Origin: Mucilaginibacter rubeus
GTDB taxonomy: Bacteria > Bacteroidota > Bacteroidia > Sphingobacteriales > Sphingobacteriaceae
Length of the DNA: 64,000 bases
NCBI RefSeq assembly: GCF_003286415.2
Contig: NZ_CP043450.1
Coordinates: forward strand, 6,882,001-6,946,000
Direction of reading: 5' to 3'
The translations under genes were made by a program, and so were the position numbers. How positions within the stretch are numbered: position 1 is the first letter of the stretch; each line of letters begins with the position of its first letter. This document shows positions 24,576-32,452 of this stretch, one piece after another. Under the pieces are notes generated by a model. The model ran no database searches and was not told the DNA's origin. It was given only the letters and a program-made list of their open reading frames with translations.

Positions 24576-25249
24576 ATAACAACCTATTTAAAAATTCATT
24601 TTTAGGCATTGTACTATGCGTTTGCATTTGCAATGCGCATGCGCAGACACTGACCGTTGACCCGGCCGTATCGGCTGCGATAGCTGTTAACGCAGGTGTG
24701 ATCAACGGCCAGTTGAATACGACCAATAATAAACTTGACCTCATCCAAAAAGGCCAGTTGGCGGTAACCGGTCAGCTTGTTATCGTAAATGACCTTCAAA
24801 ATAAGATCTACCAGGGACTGAGCCAGGTAGCATCAGTCATCAATAACCTGACAACCATCAAAGAGATCGCCGAATGCGGCACTGATATTATCAGCGATGT
24901 GGAGGCATCTGTAAAGCTTGCCAAATCCGACCCCGTATTATTGCTATTCGCAGAGCAGGGTGCCCGCGACTTTGAAACAAGGGCGGCAACCCTTGCTGCG
25001 GATGTGAGTGCCTTTGTTCTTAAAGGCGGAAATAACCTGATGGATTCCGGTGAGCGCGGTAAAATGCTGAACCATATAGCAGATGAAATGCGCATCCTGC
25101 GCGGTATAGCCTATGGTATGGACAGGGCGATGTACTGGGCGAAGATCAACGGTATTTTTCGCTCACTAAACCCCTGGGCAGAATGGCAAAATCAGGATGT
25201 CAGGATAGCCAATGATGTTTTAACAAATGCTAAATACCTGAAGCAATGA
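24572..25249 (+). CDS. Secreted VirB5-like transfer protein, paralogue 1
   Basis: A 225-residue protein with signal peptide 'IVLCVCICNAHAQ'. The body is helical, with an amphipathic segment at about residues 45-110, a central 'LAKSDPVLLLFAEQGARDFETRA' and 'GGNNLMDSGERGKML'. The C terminus is 'RSLNPWAEWQNQDVRIANDV' followed by 'NAKYLKQ'. The product of 26440-27105 is the closest relative ('LAMAKSEPYLLVFAGNMASEMRTR', 'GNNVLADYNSRDQLL', 'NAKYLHQ'). Size, export signal and position suggest a VirB5/TraI-like minor pilus or surface component. This assignment is by position only. Confidence 0.6.
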   Translation: MNNNLFKNSFLGIVLCVCICNAHAQTLTVDPAVSAAIAVNAGVINGQLNTTNNKLDLIQKGQLAVTGQLVIVNDLQNKIYQGLSQVASVINNLTTIKEIAECGTDIISDVEASVKLAKSDPVLLLFAEQGARDFETRAATLAADVSAFVLKGGNNLMDSGERGKMLNHIADEMRILRGIAYGMDRAMYWAKINGIFRSLNPWAEWQNQDVRIANDVLTNAKYLKQ

Positions 25250-25767
25250 AATATGAATTATTCCTGATTTGTCCGCCCTGGAAACAATATAGGGCGTACA
25301 AAAGATCAAATAAGATCATGACCGACAGTATCCCTCCCAGTACGTGGCGGGCGCTCAGGGCCTTTAACTTTATAGAAACCTGTCTGGCCGAACTGGCTTT
25401 TCAGGAGCATGTCGTCCTGGTTTGGGTAACCGAAAAATTCACCGAAGAATGCCGTGAATATATAGGCCGCCTCGGATATCAGTATGACACTTACCTTATC
25501 TGGAAACGGCCAAAATGGAAACGCGGCAGCACAACGGAAGTTTTTGAGTACCTGATGGTATTCCAAAAGGACGGTTACAAAGTACCCGCAATTGATTTTC
25601 CAGACCCTTTGGAATCACCGTTTACAGGCATGGTTAAATGCAAGGGTCAAAAACCCGAAGACGCTTACGTCCTGATAGAAGCCTTATATCCCACACGGGC
25701 CAAGGTACAAATCTTTGGAAACTGCCAGCGCCCTGGCTGGGACGTGTTTCAGCGCAACGACACTTAA
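25246..25767 (+). CDS. MT-A70-family methyltransferase-like protein with CPPW motif
   Basis: A 173-residue cytoplasmic protein, unexpected inside a run of envelope genes. It follows the MT-A70 plan. The motif IV-like element is at the N terminus ('LICPPWKQY', residues 7-15). Then come 'EHVVLVWVTEKFTEECREYIGRLGYQYDTYLIWKRP', 'FEYLMVFQKDG', and the C-terminal 'KPEDAYVLIEALYPTRAKVQIFGNCQRPGWDVF', which matches the family's substrate- and SAM-contacting end. The catalytic DPPW is CPPW here. It may methylate adenine in ICE DNA or be a non-catalytic relative. It overlaps both neighbours' boundaries (ATGA at 25246). Confidence 0.7.
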   Translation: MKYELFLICPPWKQYRAYKRSNKIMTDSIPPSTWRALRAFNFIETCLAELAFQEHVVLVWVTEKFTEECREYIGRLGYQYDTYLIWKRPKWKRGSTTEVFEYLMVFQKDGYKVPAIDFPDPLESPFTGMVKCKGQKPEDAYVLIEALYPTRAKVQIFGNCQRPGWDVFQRNDT

Positions 25768-25777
25768 TCAGATTTTT

Positions 25778-26443
25778 ATGAAAAAAATATTAGCCATTTT
25801 AACCCTATGGACAGGTATGGGATTACCCGCTTTAGCACAGCAAAAGATACTTGACATCCCAGCACTCCACCAACTTGTTGCTGAGTCGGAATCTGAAAAC
25901 AATCTTCAGGTAAAGGCGAAGAATCAACAGGCGGCGGCAACAGCAAACGAACAAGCTAACCTTACCCTGCTGGACAAGATGAAAAAAATGTACCGCACTT
26001 TGCAACAGCGATACAATACCCTTGGTACCGCCATCAACATCGCCGACATCGGGATTTATGCGACACCCATGGTGGAACGCATCGTTAGTAATCAGTCGCA
26101 GATCGTCCAACTGGTGCAGAAAAATCCTGCATTAATCGCCATCGGTTACCAATCTGCCTTGCAATTTGCCGGTCAGGCAAAAAGCCTGGTAGCTTATGTG
26201 ACCGGGCTCAGCCTATCACTGGGTGATGTGAACCAGATGAAAGCCTCCGATAGAAAACTGCTTTTTGATTTTGTAATTTCTGAATTAAGCAACATCCAGG
26301 ACCTTTCCGGAAACATGCTCAATATGATGCAGTATTCCAGCCTCGCCTCGTTGTTACGGGCCGCAAACCCATTTCAGAATTTTATAGATGCCGATAAGTC
26401 TATCGGCAGTGATATCATTCAAAATGCCAAATACTTAAAATGA
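25778..26443 (+). CDS. Secreted VirB5-like transfer protein, paralogue 2
   Basis: A 221-residue protein. The start at 25778 gives a clean signal peptide ('MKKILAILTLWTGMGLPALAQ'); an upstream in-frame ATG overlaps the methyltransferase gene. The mature part has a long helix rich in Ala/Gln/Asn (about residues 30-75) and ends 'LLRAANPFQNFIDADKSIGS' then 'IIQNAKYLK', sharing the C-terminal pattern of paralogues 1 and 3. It overlaps the next gene by ATGA. It is probably periplasmic or surface-exposed and part of the mating apparatus. Confidence 0.6.
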   Translation: MKKILAILTLWTGMGLPALAQQKILDIPALHQLVAESESENNLQVKAKNQQAAATANEQANLTLLDKMKKMYRTLQQRYNTLGTAINIADIGIYATPMVERIVSNQSQIVQLVQKNPALIAIGYQSALQFAGQAKSLVAYVTGLSLSLGDVNQMKASDRKLLFDFVISELSNIQDLSGNMLNMMQYSSLASLLRAANPFQNFIDADKSIGSDIIQNAKYLK

Positions 26444-27105
26444 AAAACTTATGGTTTGTCAGCGTGCTACTGATATGTTTCCAATATGTAAAGGCGCAGG
26501 AATACGTGATCGATTACCAGCACCTGATTGCTGTTTCCCAGAATGCCGCCGTAAGGAGCAGCGCAGAAGTGACCCATGACCAGTATCTCGGCAAGATTAA
26601 TAATAACATCAATGACCTGAATACCAATGTAGGTTCCGTAGTCCTCGCGCAAACTATGATCTATAATGGGCTATCTAATGTCAATTCAGCTTTAAAGGAC
26701 GGGCTTGCAGTAAAAAACATAGCGGTGATCATTGCTGACATGACGGGGTATATTAATCAGGCATTGGCGATGGCCAAAAGTGAGCCATACCTACTCGTCT
26801 TTGCCGGGAATATGGCTTCTGAAATGCGAACGAGGTCACTGGCATTGGTAACCGATGTTTCCGGCTATGTACTCAAAGAGGGCAACAACGTTTTGGCAGA
26901 CTATAACTCCCGCGACCAGCTATTAAGCAAGGTTATTACTCAATTGCAAATATTGGACGGCTTAGCCTATGGTACCTGGAAAGCCATGTACTGGGCAAAG
27001 GAACGCGGCGTTATCGCTTCGCTCAACCCGTTTGCCAATTTCATCAGTCAGGACACCCGGATTGTTGATCAGATCATTCAAAACGCTAAATATTTACACC
27101 AATAA
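26440..27105 (+). CDS. Secreted VirB5-like transfer protein, paralogue 3
   Basis: A 221-residue protein with signal peptide 'LWFVSVLLICFQYVKAQ'. It aligns over most of its length with paralogue 1: helical 'VLAQTMIYNGLSNVNSALKD', 'MAKSEPYLLVFAGNMASEMRTR', 'LQILDGLAYGTWKAMYWAKERG', then 'SLNPFANFISQDTRIVDQII' and 'NAKYLHQ'. Export and position between VirB4-like and VirB6-like genes suggest a role comparable to VirB5. Function not shown. Confidence 0.6.
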   Translation: MKNLWFVSVLLICFQYVKAQEYVIDYQHLIAVSQNAAVRSSAEVTHDQYLGKINNNINDLNTNVGSVVLAQTMIYNGLSNVNSALKDGLAVKNIAVIIADMTGYINQALAMAKSEPYLLVFAGNMASEMRTRSLALVTDVSGYVLKEGNNVLADYNSRDQLLSKVITQLQILDGLAYGTWKAMYWAKERGVIASLNPFANFISQDTRIVDQIIQNAKYLHQ

Positions 27106-27161
27106 CCATCAGTCCCAATAGTTGGATGATGCTTGAATACACTTACAAAAACAATTGAATC

Positions 27162-27944
27162 ATGAAAAAATTCTTAATTCCACTGCCATTTTTAATGCTG
27201 GCGCTGATACATCATTGTTTCGGCCAGGCCGTTGCGCAGGATAAAGCCGTCCGATACCAGGAGGAACGTATGGTCTACCTGCAATGGGACCAGAATAAGT
27301 TTGAACCCAAAGCGGGATTTCTAAGTCTTAACCCGTATTACTGGCTCACCTGGGGGCTGTTTCATCCCAATTATCATAAAACAGACCTCCGACCACTTAG
27401 CGCAGCCGGACCACAAACACAACGCCTTGCGTTAGTTGCAGCTATGAATACAACAGATAATAAGTATAAACTCCAATCAGATACAGTTAGGAATACCGCA
27501 TTATCCGAAATCGCCAATCAATCAGGACTGATTTCCGATGCAGACCCTTTATGGCAACTCTATTACAGCAAAGAGCTGAAACCGGTGCTTAATTATTCAA
27601 TGGCGTCCATCTTAGCCGGACTCGCCCCCCAGGTCAGCACAAAACTGGTTTCCGAAGGCTTGTATAGCTGGTACAAAAATGAGCTGGACATGTTAAAGGA
27701 ACGTATCAATGCAGCTCATACGACTACGATGGATCGTGGTGCGCGCATCCTGGCTTATCACCGCTACCTGATGGAATACCGCAGGCTGGCCGGAGTCTGG
27801 GCAATCCGAACCTCATCGGCGCAAGCCACGCTAAATATGACCGCCCAACAGCAGAAGTTACAAGCTGGACAGGTTACCGTCACCAACTGGACGCCACAAA
27901 CAGACATCCAGATCGCAAATAAAGTTTTACAACATCTGCAATGA
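27162..27944 (+). CDS. Secreted conjugation-associated protein of unknown family
   Basis: A 260-residue protein with signal peptide 'IPLPFLMLALIHHCFGQ'. I do not recognise a domain. It contains an aromatic segment ('FLSLNPYYWLTWGLFHPNYHKT'), a helical middle and a C terminus 'TNWTPQTDIQIANKVLQHLQ' that faintly echoes the C-terminal motif of the three VirB5-like proteins upstream. It overlaps traJ by ATGA, so it belongs to the tra operon. It probably acts in the periplasm. Confidence 0.6.
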   Translation: MKKFLIPLPFLMLALIHHCFGQAVAQDKAVRYQEERMVYLQWDQNKFEPKAGFLSLNPYYWLTWGLFHPNYHKTDLRPLSAAGPQTQRLALVAAMNTTDNKYKLQSDTVRNTALSEIANQSGLISDADPLWQLYYSKELKPVLNYSMASILAGLAPQVSTKLVSEGLYSWYKNELDMLKERINAAHTTTMDRGARILAYHRYLMEYRRLAGVWAIRTSSAQATLNMTAQQQKLQAGQVTVTNWTPQTDIQIANKVLQHLQ

Positions 27945-29098
27945 AAAGGAAAATAATTTTAGCAGTACTGCTATGTTTATGTATATCCGCAGTATTTGCC
28001 CAAACAACAACCAATACCGACAATACCAAAACTTTGCAGTTTCTACAGGGCGACGGGGTTTATGAAGCCGGTGTAATGGTTTTTTTAAAAGGGCTTAAAG
28101 ATTCCGTATGGACGCATTTCGGCCTGTTTATTACAGATGCTAAAGCACTTGCCGCCATATTTATGATCATCTTTTTTGCCATTAAATCATACGAAATGAT
28201 GGTAGGTGACAAGCAATTGGAAATTATGCCGTTGTTACGGCCGTTCGGTTTGGCAATGGTTATATTATGGTGGGGCGCGTTCACTAAGATGATCGCATTC
28301 CCTACTGACCTGGTGACTAATCAAACGGAACAGATGTTTAACAGTGAGCAAACCATTGTTGATAATTTGCGGCTAAACAGGTCAAACCTGATGCTTGCTG
28401 TTGCCAATTCCCTATATACTTATCAGGCTCAAACCGAGGTCGCTGAAAAAGAAAGCGACACCTGGTATGGACAAGCCTGGGATTCGGTAACCAGTACCGT
28501 TAAGGAGGGTATCAGCAGCGTTGTTTCTCCGTTACTTGAATTAAAGAACCGGCTTACCGTGGGTATGCAATTGCTCTTTACACAACTGCTTGAACTATTG
28601 GGCATATGGATCTTACGTTTGGCCGTGTACATCATTTTTATGATACAGATCATTTACTCCTCTATTCTGATTATTCTTGGCCCTTTCGCTGTAGCCGTGA
28701 GCATCCTGCCGGCATTCCGCGATAGCTTCAGCACCTGGATCGCCCGTTTTATTTCGGTTAACCTTTATAGCGGGATAGCTTACCTGATCATGTATCTTAC
28801 CGGGCTAATGCAGGAATATGCCTTAACTTCAGAAATCAGCAAGTACAAGGAGCTGGTTGGTGAAAATGGATTGAGTGCCAATCTCGAAAAGATGGCCTGG
28901 TTTGCCGGTAATGGCATCTTATCCTTCGGTACGGTAATTATTGTATTTCTGATTGGCGCTATCTGCATGTTCACCGTGCCCAGTATCTCTACCTGGATCA
29001 TCTCGACCTCCGGTATCAGTTCTGCTACCTCCACTTTTGGCCGCAGCGCAGGTACCGTGGTAAGTATGGCCAGGAAAGCAACCGGCAGCTTCTTTTAA
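27941..29098 (+). CDS. traJ: Conjugation protein TraJ (VirB6-like)
   Basis: A 385-residue polytopic membrane protein. A signal-like first helix (1-20) is followed by a periplasmic stretch and at least five membrane helices ('ALAAIFMIIFFAIKSYEMMV', 'LAMVILWWGAFTKMIAF', 'LAVYIIFMIQIIYSSILIILGPFAVAVSILP', 'GTVIIVFLIGAICMFTVPSISTWII'). The 'GPFAVAVSILPAFRDSFSTWIARFI' region is typical of TraJ of CTnDOT-type elements, the presumed VirB6 counterpart forming the inner-membrane channel. It ends with a short polar tail. An 80-bp gap with a GC-rich hairpin separates it from traK. Confidence 0.85.
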   Translation: MKRKIILAVLLCLCISAVFAQTTTNTDNTKTLQFLQGDGVYEAGVMVFLKGLKDSVWTHFGLFITDAKALAAIFMIIFFAIKSYEMMVGDKQLEIMPLLRPFGLAMVILWWGAFTKMIAFPTDLVTNQTEQMFNSEQTIVDNLRLNRSNLMLAVANSLYTYQAQTEVAEKESDTWYGQAWDSVTSTVKEGISSVVSPLLELKNRLTVGMQLLFTQLLELLGIWILRLAVYIIFMIQIIYSSILIILGPFAVAVSILPAFRDSFSTWIARFISVNLYSGIAYLIMYLTGLMQEYALTSEISKYKELVGENGLSANLEKMAWFAGNGILSFGTVIIVFLIGAICMFTVPSISTWIISTSGISSATSTFGRSAGTVVSMARKATGSFF

Positions 29099-29178
29099 AA
29101 TCTTCATTTCTCTTTCTCCTTTGATGTCAGGCTGATCCGCAGGTGCGGGCCGGCCTTTTCTATTTAACGCTTTTAATA

Positions 29179-29793
29179 ATGATCATAAAAAATATAGAAG
29201 CCAAAATAAGGTTAGCCACTTTCATTGCAGCCGGTAGCCTGCTGACTTCGCTCATCATTGTCGGTATAAATTGTCTTTATGCCTACAAAATGGTTTCCAA
29301 TGCACAGAAAAGTATTTATATCCTGGATAATAATATCCCGATTCTTGCCCGCCAAACCGATGTGCAAATGAACCGCCCCGCTGAATACAGGGCGGATGTT
29401 GACCTTTTTCATTCCCTTTTCTTTTCCTTAACCCCGGATGATAATTACATGGAATACCAAATGAAAAAGGCCATGTATCTCGTCGATCAATCCGGGATGG
29501 AGCAATACAATAATTTGAAGGAAAATGGTTTTTTTAACTCTATCCTTTCTTCAAGTTCAGTACTAACCCTGCAAACAGATTCCATTTGGGTGGATTTTCC
29601 TAAACATTATTTCCGCTATTACGGCAAACTTAAAATTGACCGCCGCAGCTCTACGGTGGTCCGTTCCCTGATAACGGAGGGGTACCTGAAGGATATCCCG
29701 CGAAGTGATAATAACCCGCACGGAGTCCTGATCACCAATTGGAAAACCCTTGAAAATAAAGACCTGCAAGATGTGGAAAAGAATACATTCTAA
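29179..29793 (+). CDS. traK: Conjugation protein TraK (VirB8-like)
   Basis: A 204-residue single-span inner-membrane protein. The start at 29179 gives 'MIIKNIEAKIRLATFIAAGS', the typical TraK N terminus; an upstream ATG would add 12 unrelated residues. The membrane helix covers about residues 12-37. The periplasmic part carries 'RPAEYRADVDLFHSLFFSLTPDD' and 'WVDFPKHYFRYYGKLKIDRRSS', characteristic of TraK. VirB8-like proteins nucleate channel assembly. It overlaps the next gene by 23 bp. Confidence 0.88.
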   Translation: MIIKNIEAKIRLATFIAAGSLLTSLIIVGINCLYAYKMVSNAQKSIYILDNNIPILARQTDVQMNRPAEYRADVDLFHSLFFSLTPDDNYMEYQMKKAMYLVDQSGMEQYNNLKENGFFNSILSSSSVLTLQTDSIWVDFPKHYFRYYGKLKIDRRSSTVVRSLITEGYLKDIPRSDNNPHGVLITNWKTLENKDLQDVEKNTF

Positions 29794-30184
29794 CAGAGAT
29801 CCCAGGGATACTTTGTACAGCGAAATACATAAAGAATTTGATAGCTATTTCGCTATTGCCGGGAACGCAGCCAGGCGCCTGGCAAATGCCTACCCCAGGT
29901 TCATTATGGGTGCCATGATCTTCCTGATGGCACTATCATTCGTGTTGTCTTTTACTGTTTTTCGCAAATCCGAAAAAGCCAATATAACCGTTGTCAAAAA
30001 AGTTAACCCGGTGGAGGATGGCTTTCGCCAGATCTTACAGGCGACCGGCAATATCCGGGAAACCATGAAACTTAAAAAGCTGGTGGATAGCCTGACCGCC
30101 AAAAAACAGCTTTCAGCAGTAGACAGCACTTTACTGGATAGTGCCCTTGATCGCCTATCCAAAATTCACCAAACACTTAAATAG
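29771..30184 (+). CDS. TraL-position single-span membrane protein
   Basis: A 137-residue protein. The ATG at 29771 ('MWKRIHSNRDPRDTLYSEIH') is preferred over 29750, which would lie deeper in traK. One membrane helix ('FIMGAMIFLMALSFVLSFTVF') is followed by a periplasmic helical tail with repeated Lys/Leu/Asp pairs that may form a coiled coil. By position between traK and traM it corresponds to TraL (DUF3989), although similarity is not obvious. It ends 6 bp before traM. Confidence 0.6.
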   Translation: MWKRIHSNRDPRDTLYSEIHKEFDSYFAIAGNAARRLANAYPRFIMGAMIFLMALSFVLSFTVFRKSEKANITVVKKVNPVEDGFRQILQATGNIRETMKLKKLVDSLTAKKQLSAVDSTLLDSALDRLSKIHQTLK

Positions 30185-30190
30185 AAAACG

Positions 30191-31372
30191 ATGGAAATTA
30201 ATTTTAAGCAGCCTAAATATATGCTGCCGCTCATCCTGTTGCCCTTTTTATGTCTTTTCTTTTATGTCTGGCATAGCGGGTTTTCCAAACCAAAGCAGGC
30301 AGTTAGCGAAAAAGTCGGCTTGAATGGTTCTGTGGGTAACGTTTCAGCGGATGTCCGAAAGAAACAATTGACGGATAAGCTCGACGCCTACAGGAGCACC
30401 TACAAAGAGGCCGATGGCTTAACAGCCGTAAATGTGATCCCTCGTGAAAATTCAAGTAACCCCGCTTTTAACAATGACTATTCTGATCAGCAAAAGAAAA
30501 AGCTGGATTCTATTCAGCAAGCCATGAAGCTAAAGTTCGGTACAGGTAATTCTACGGGTGTGAGGCAAGAACAACCAACAGGCTTATCACATGACCAGCA
30601 GGTTGCCAAAGCAATTGAAGCAATGCAACACAGGCAGGCTAATCCCTCGCATCCGGTTGTTGCTGTAACGAAGGAAAAAGATCCGATGGAAGTTTTCAAA
30701 GCACAAATGGCCATCATGGATAGTATCAATAAAGGGAATGACCCGGCCTATAAAGATGAGTTAAAGAAAAAACAAGCTGCTGATAAAGTTGCCAAGCTAA
30801 AACAAAGCCAGGTCAAACTTTCGGTTGAAAAAGCTGATGCCATTTCCACGGACTTTAATACCGTTCTGCCGGATAAGGAGCCTGCTTTTATTAGTGCAGT
30901 GATCGACGAAAATGTGACCGGGTATGCAGGATCACGTTTACGGTTAAAACTGTTGGAAGATATTAAGGCAGGTAATAGCCTGATTAAAAAAGGCACTTAC
31001 CTTTTCGCCCTGGTCAGCGGCTTTACAGAGCAGCGTGTTACGCTGTCGGTAACATCCATCCTGTATGACGGGAAGATCCTTCCTGTCAAATTGGATATCT
31101 ATGATATGGATGGATTACCCGGCCTGTATGTACCATCATCTGCATTTCGTGACTTTACGAAAGATTTGGGTAGCAATTCCGTGCAGGGCGTAACCATAGA
31201 TGGCAGTTCCGGTAATAGCCAGTTTATCATGAGCTCGCTGGATAAAGTATTTCAATCCACCTCATCAGCCATCGCCGACCTCATCCGCAAAAACAAGGCG
31301 AAGCTTAAATACAATTCCTACCTCTATCTGATCGACACCGACGCGTTGCAAAACGCCCAAAAGTCCTATTAA
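30191..31372 (+). CDS. traM: Conjugation protein TraM (VirB10-like)
   Basis: A 393-residue protein anchored by one membrane helix (about residues 10-28; 'YMLPLILLPFLCLFFYVW'). A low-complexity Lys/Gln/Asp-rich linker spans about 30-240. The C-terminal domain ('ISAVIDENVTGYAGSRLRLKLLEDI', 'LIKKGTYLFALVSGFTEQRV', 'VYDMDGLPGLYVP'-like) is that of Bacteroidota TraM, the VirB10-like protein bridging inner and outer membranes. It precedes traN by 51 bp. Complete and typical in length. Confidence 0.88.
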   Translation: MEINFKQPKYMLPLILLPFLCLFFYVWHSGFSKPKQAVSEKVGLNGSVGNVSADVRKKQLTDKLDAYRSTYKEADGLTAVNVIPRENSSNPAFNNDYSDQQKKKLDSIQQAMKLKFGTGNSTGVRQEQPTGLSHDQQVAKAIEAMQHRQANPSHPVVAVTKEKDPMEVFKAQMAIMDSINKGNDPAYKDELKKKQAADKVAKLKQSQVKLSVEKADAISTDFNTVLPDKEPAFISAVIDENVTGYAGSRLRLKLLEDIKAGNSLIKKGTYLFALVSGFTEQRVTLSVTSILYDGKILPVKLDIYDMDGLPGLYVPSSAFRDFTKDLGSNSVQGVTIDGSSGNSQFIMSSLDKVFQSTSSAIADLIRKNKAKLKYNSYLYLIDTDALQNAQKSY

Positions 31373-31423
31373 CTGAGCAGTACTCATTTTGACTGTATAC
31401 GATTATTAAAAACATAAATAAAC

Positions 31424-32218
31424 ATGAAAACGATCTTATTATATCTATTGGTGCTATGCGCCCCATCACTTTACGCCCAGAATAAACTACCCGTAGTTTA
31501 CCTCCCGGAAAACCTGACCATACATTTCGTTTCTCCCGAGCCTATACAATATGTAGATATTTCAACCAAAGACCTGGTTGGTGATTTACCGCTGAAAAAT
31601 GTGCTGCGGTTAAAATTGCGCGATTCTCTAAAAAGCTTTTTAGGTTCCGTGGTTACTGTCGCGGGCGAAAAATTTATTGCGCAATACAAGCTATTGCCGG
31701 GTTTTCCGGGTGTTCCCACAGAAATCAATATCGTTCCCGAGGATATGAGGCCGCTGGATATTTCCGGAATCGGCCTATCTCAAAACCAATTAAAAGGTTT
31801 AGCACTCAGCCTGATTGCCAAAAGCCCTGATAAGCGCATGGAAAAGGTAAAAGCCTTTGGCATCAAAGGTCAATTAAACCATGTTTATACGGTTGGCGAT
31901 TATATTTTCCTGGATATCGGCTATCATAATAAAACCAACCTGAAATACGACATTGCTGATTTCCGGTTCAAGGTGGATGATAAAAAAGTGACCAAGGCAG
32001 CCAATAACCAATCGGTGGAAGTTAAACCGGAGTTCGTGCTGTTTAGTCCACCCGCCTTCTCCAAAAATTACCGGAACATCTTTGTATTTAAAAAGATGTC
32101 ATTCCCCGGGAATAAGGTGCTCCACGCCGAACTGAGCGAAAAGCAGCTTTCAGGCCGCGTCGTGACCCTGAGTATATCTTACCAGGACATACTGGATGCA
32201 GATACGCTCCCTAATTAA
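31424..32218 (+). CDS. traN: Conjugation protein TraN (DUF4138, VirB9-like)
   Basis: A 264-residue exported protein with signal peptide 'ILLYLLVLCAPSLYAQN'. The DUF4138 plan is visible: 'IHFVSPEPIQYVDIS', 'LRLKLRDS', 'ITVAGEKFIAQYKLL'-like strands, then 'KGQLNHVYTVGDYIFLDIGYHNKTNLKYDI' and 'FVFKKMSFPGNKVLHAELSE'. TraN is the presumed VirB9-type periplasmic/outer-membrane component working with TraM. It is the last recognisable channel gene of the operon. Confidence 0.88.
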   Translation: MKTILLYLLVLCAPSLYAQNKLPVVYLPENLTIHFVSPEPIQYVDISTKDLVGDLPLKNVLRLKLRDSLKSFLGSVVTVAGEKFIAQYKLLPGFPGVPTEINIVPEDMRPLDISGIGLSQNQLKGLALSLIAKSPDKRMEKVKAFGIKGQLNHVYTVGDYIFLDIGYHNKTNLKYDIADFRFKVDDKKVTKAANNQSVEVKPEFVLFSPPAFSKNYRNIFVFKKMSFPGNKVLHAELSEKQLSGRVVTLSISYQDILDADTLPN

Positions 32219-32235
32219 TTCCTTTATAATTTATT

Positions 32236-32451
32236 ATGAATGATTCCATAGCCTACGATTATGTAAAGCTTGTGTTGGAAGAGGAGTTTATCAGGGCCTA
32301 CCTGCGCTTTTCCAACCACGGGATTCTCCACTACGAGCTTACTAATATCCTCGAATTATGCGCGCCTTTGATCAAAGGCCTGGACGAGGACGACCGCTTC
32401 TTAAAATATGAAGTGATCGGCACCATAGCAGATTATTTACAGGAGGTGTGA
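32236..32451 (+). CDS. Small acidic protein, unknown
   Basis: A 71-residue, mostly helical acidic protein ('DSIAYDYVKLVLEEEFIRAY'), with no signal peptide or membrane helix. It begins 17 bp after traN and ends 1 bp before the large methylase-helicase gene, so it is probably co-expressed with the latter. I recognise no family. Confidence 0.5.
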   Translation: MNDSIAYDYVKLVLEEEFIRAYLRFSNHGILHYELTNILELCAPLIKGLDEDDRFLKYEVIGTIADYLQEV

Positions 32452-32452
32452 T

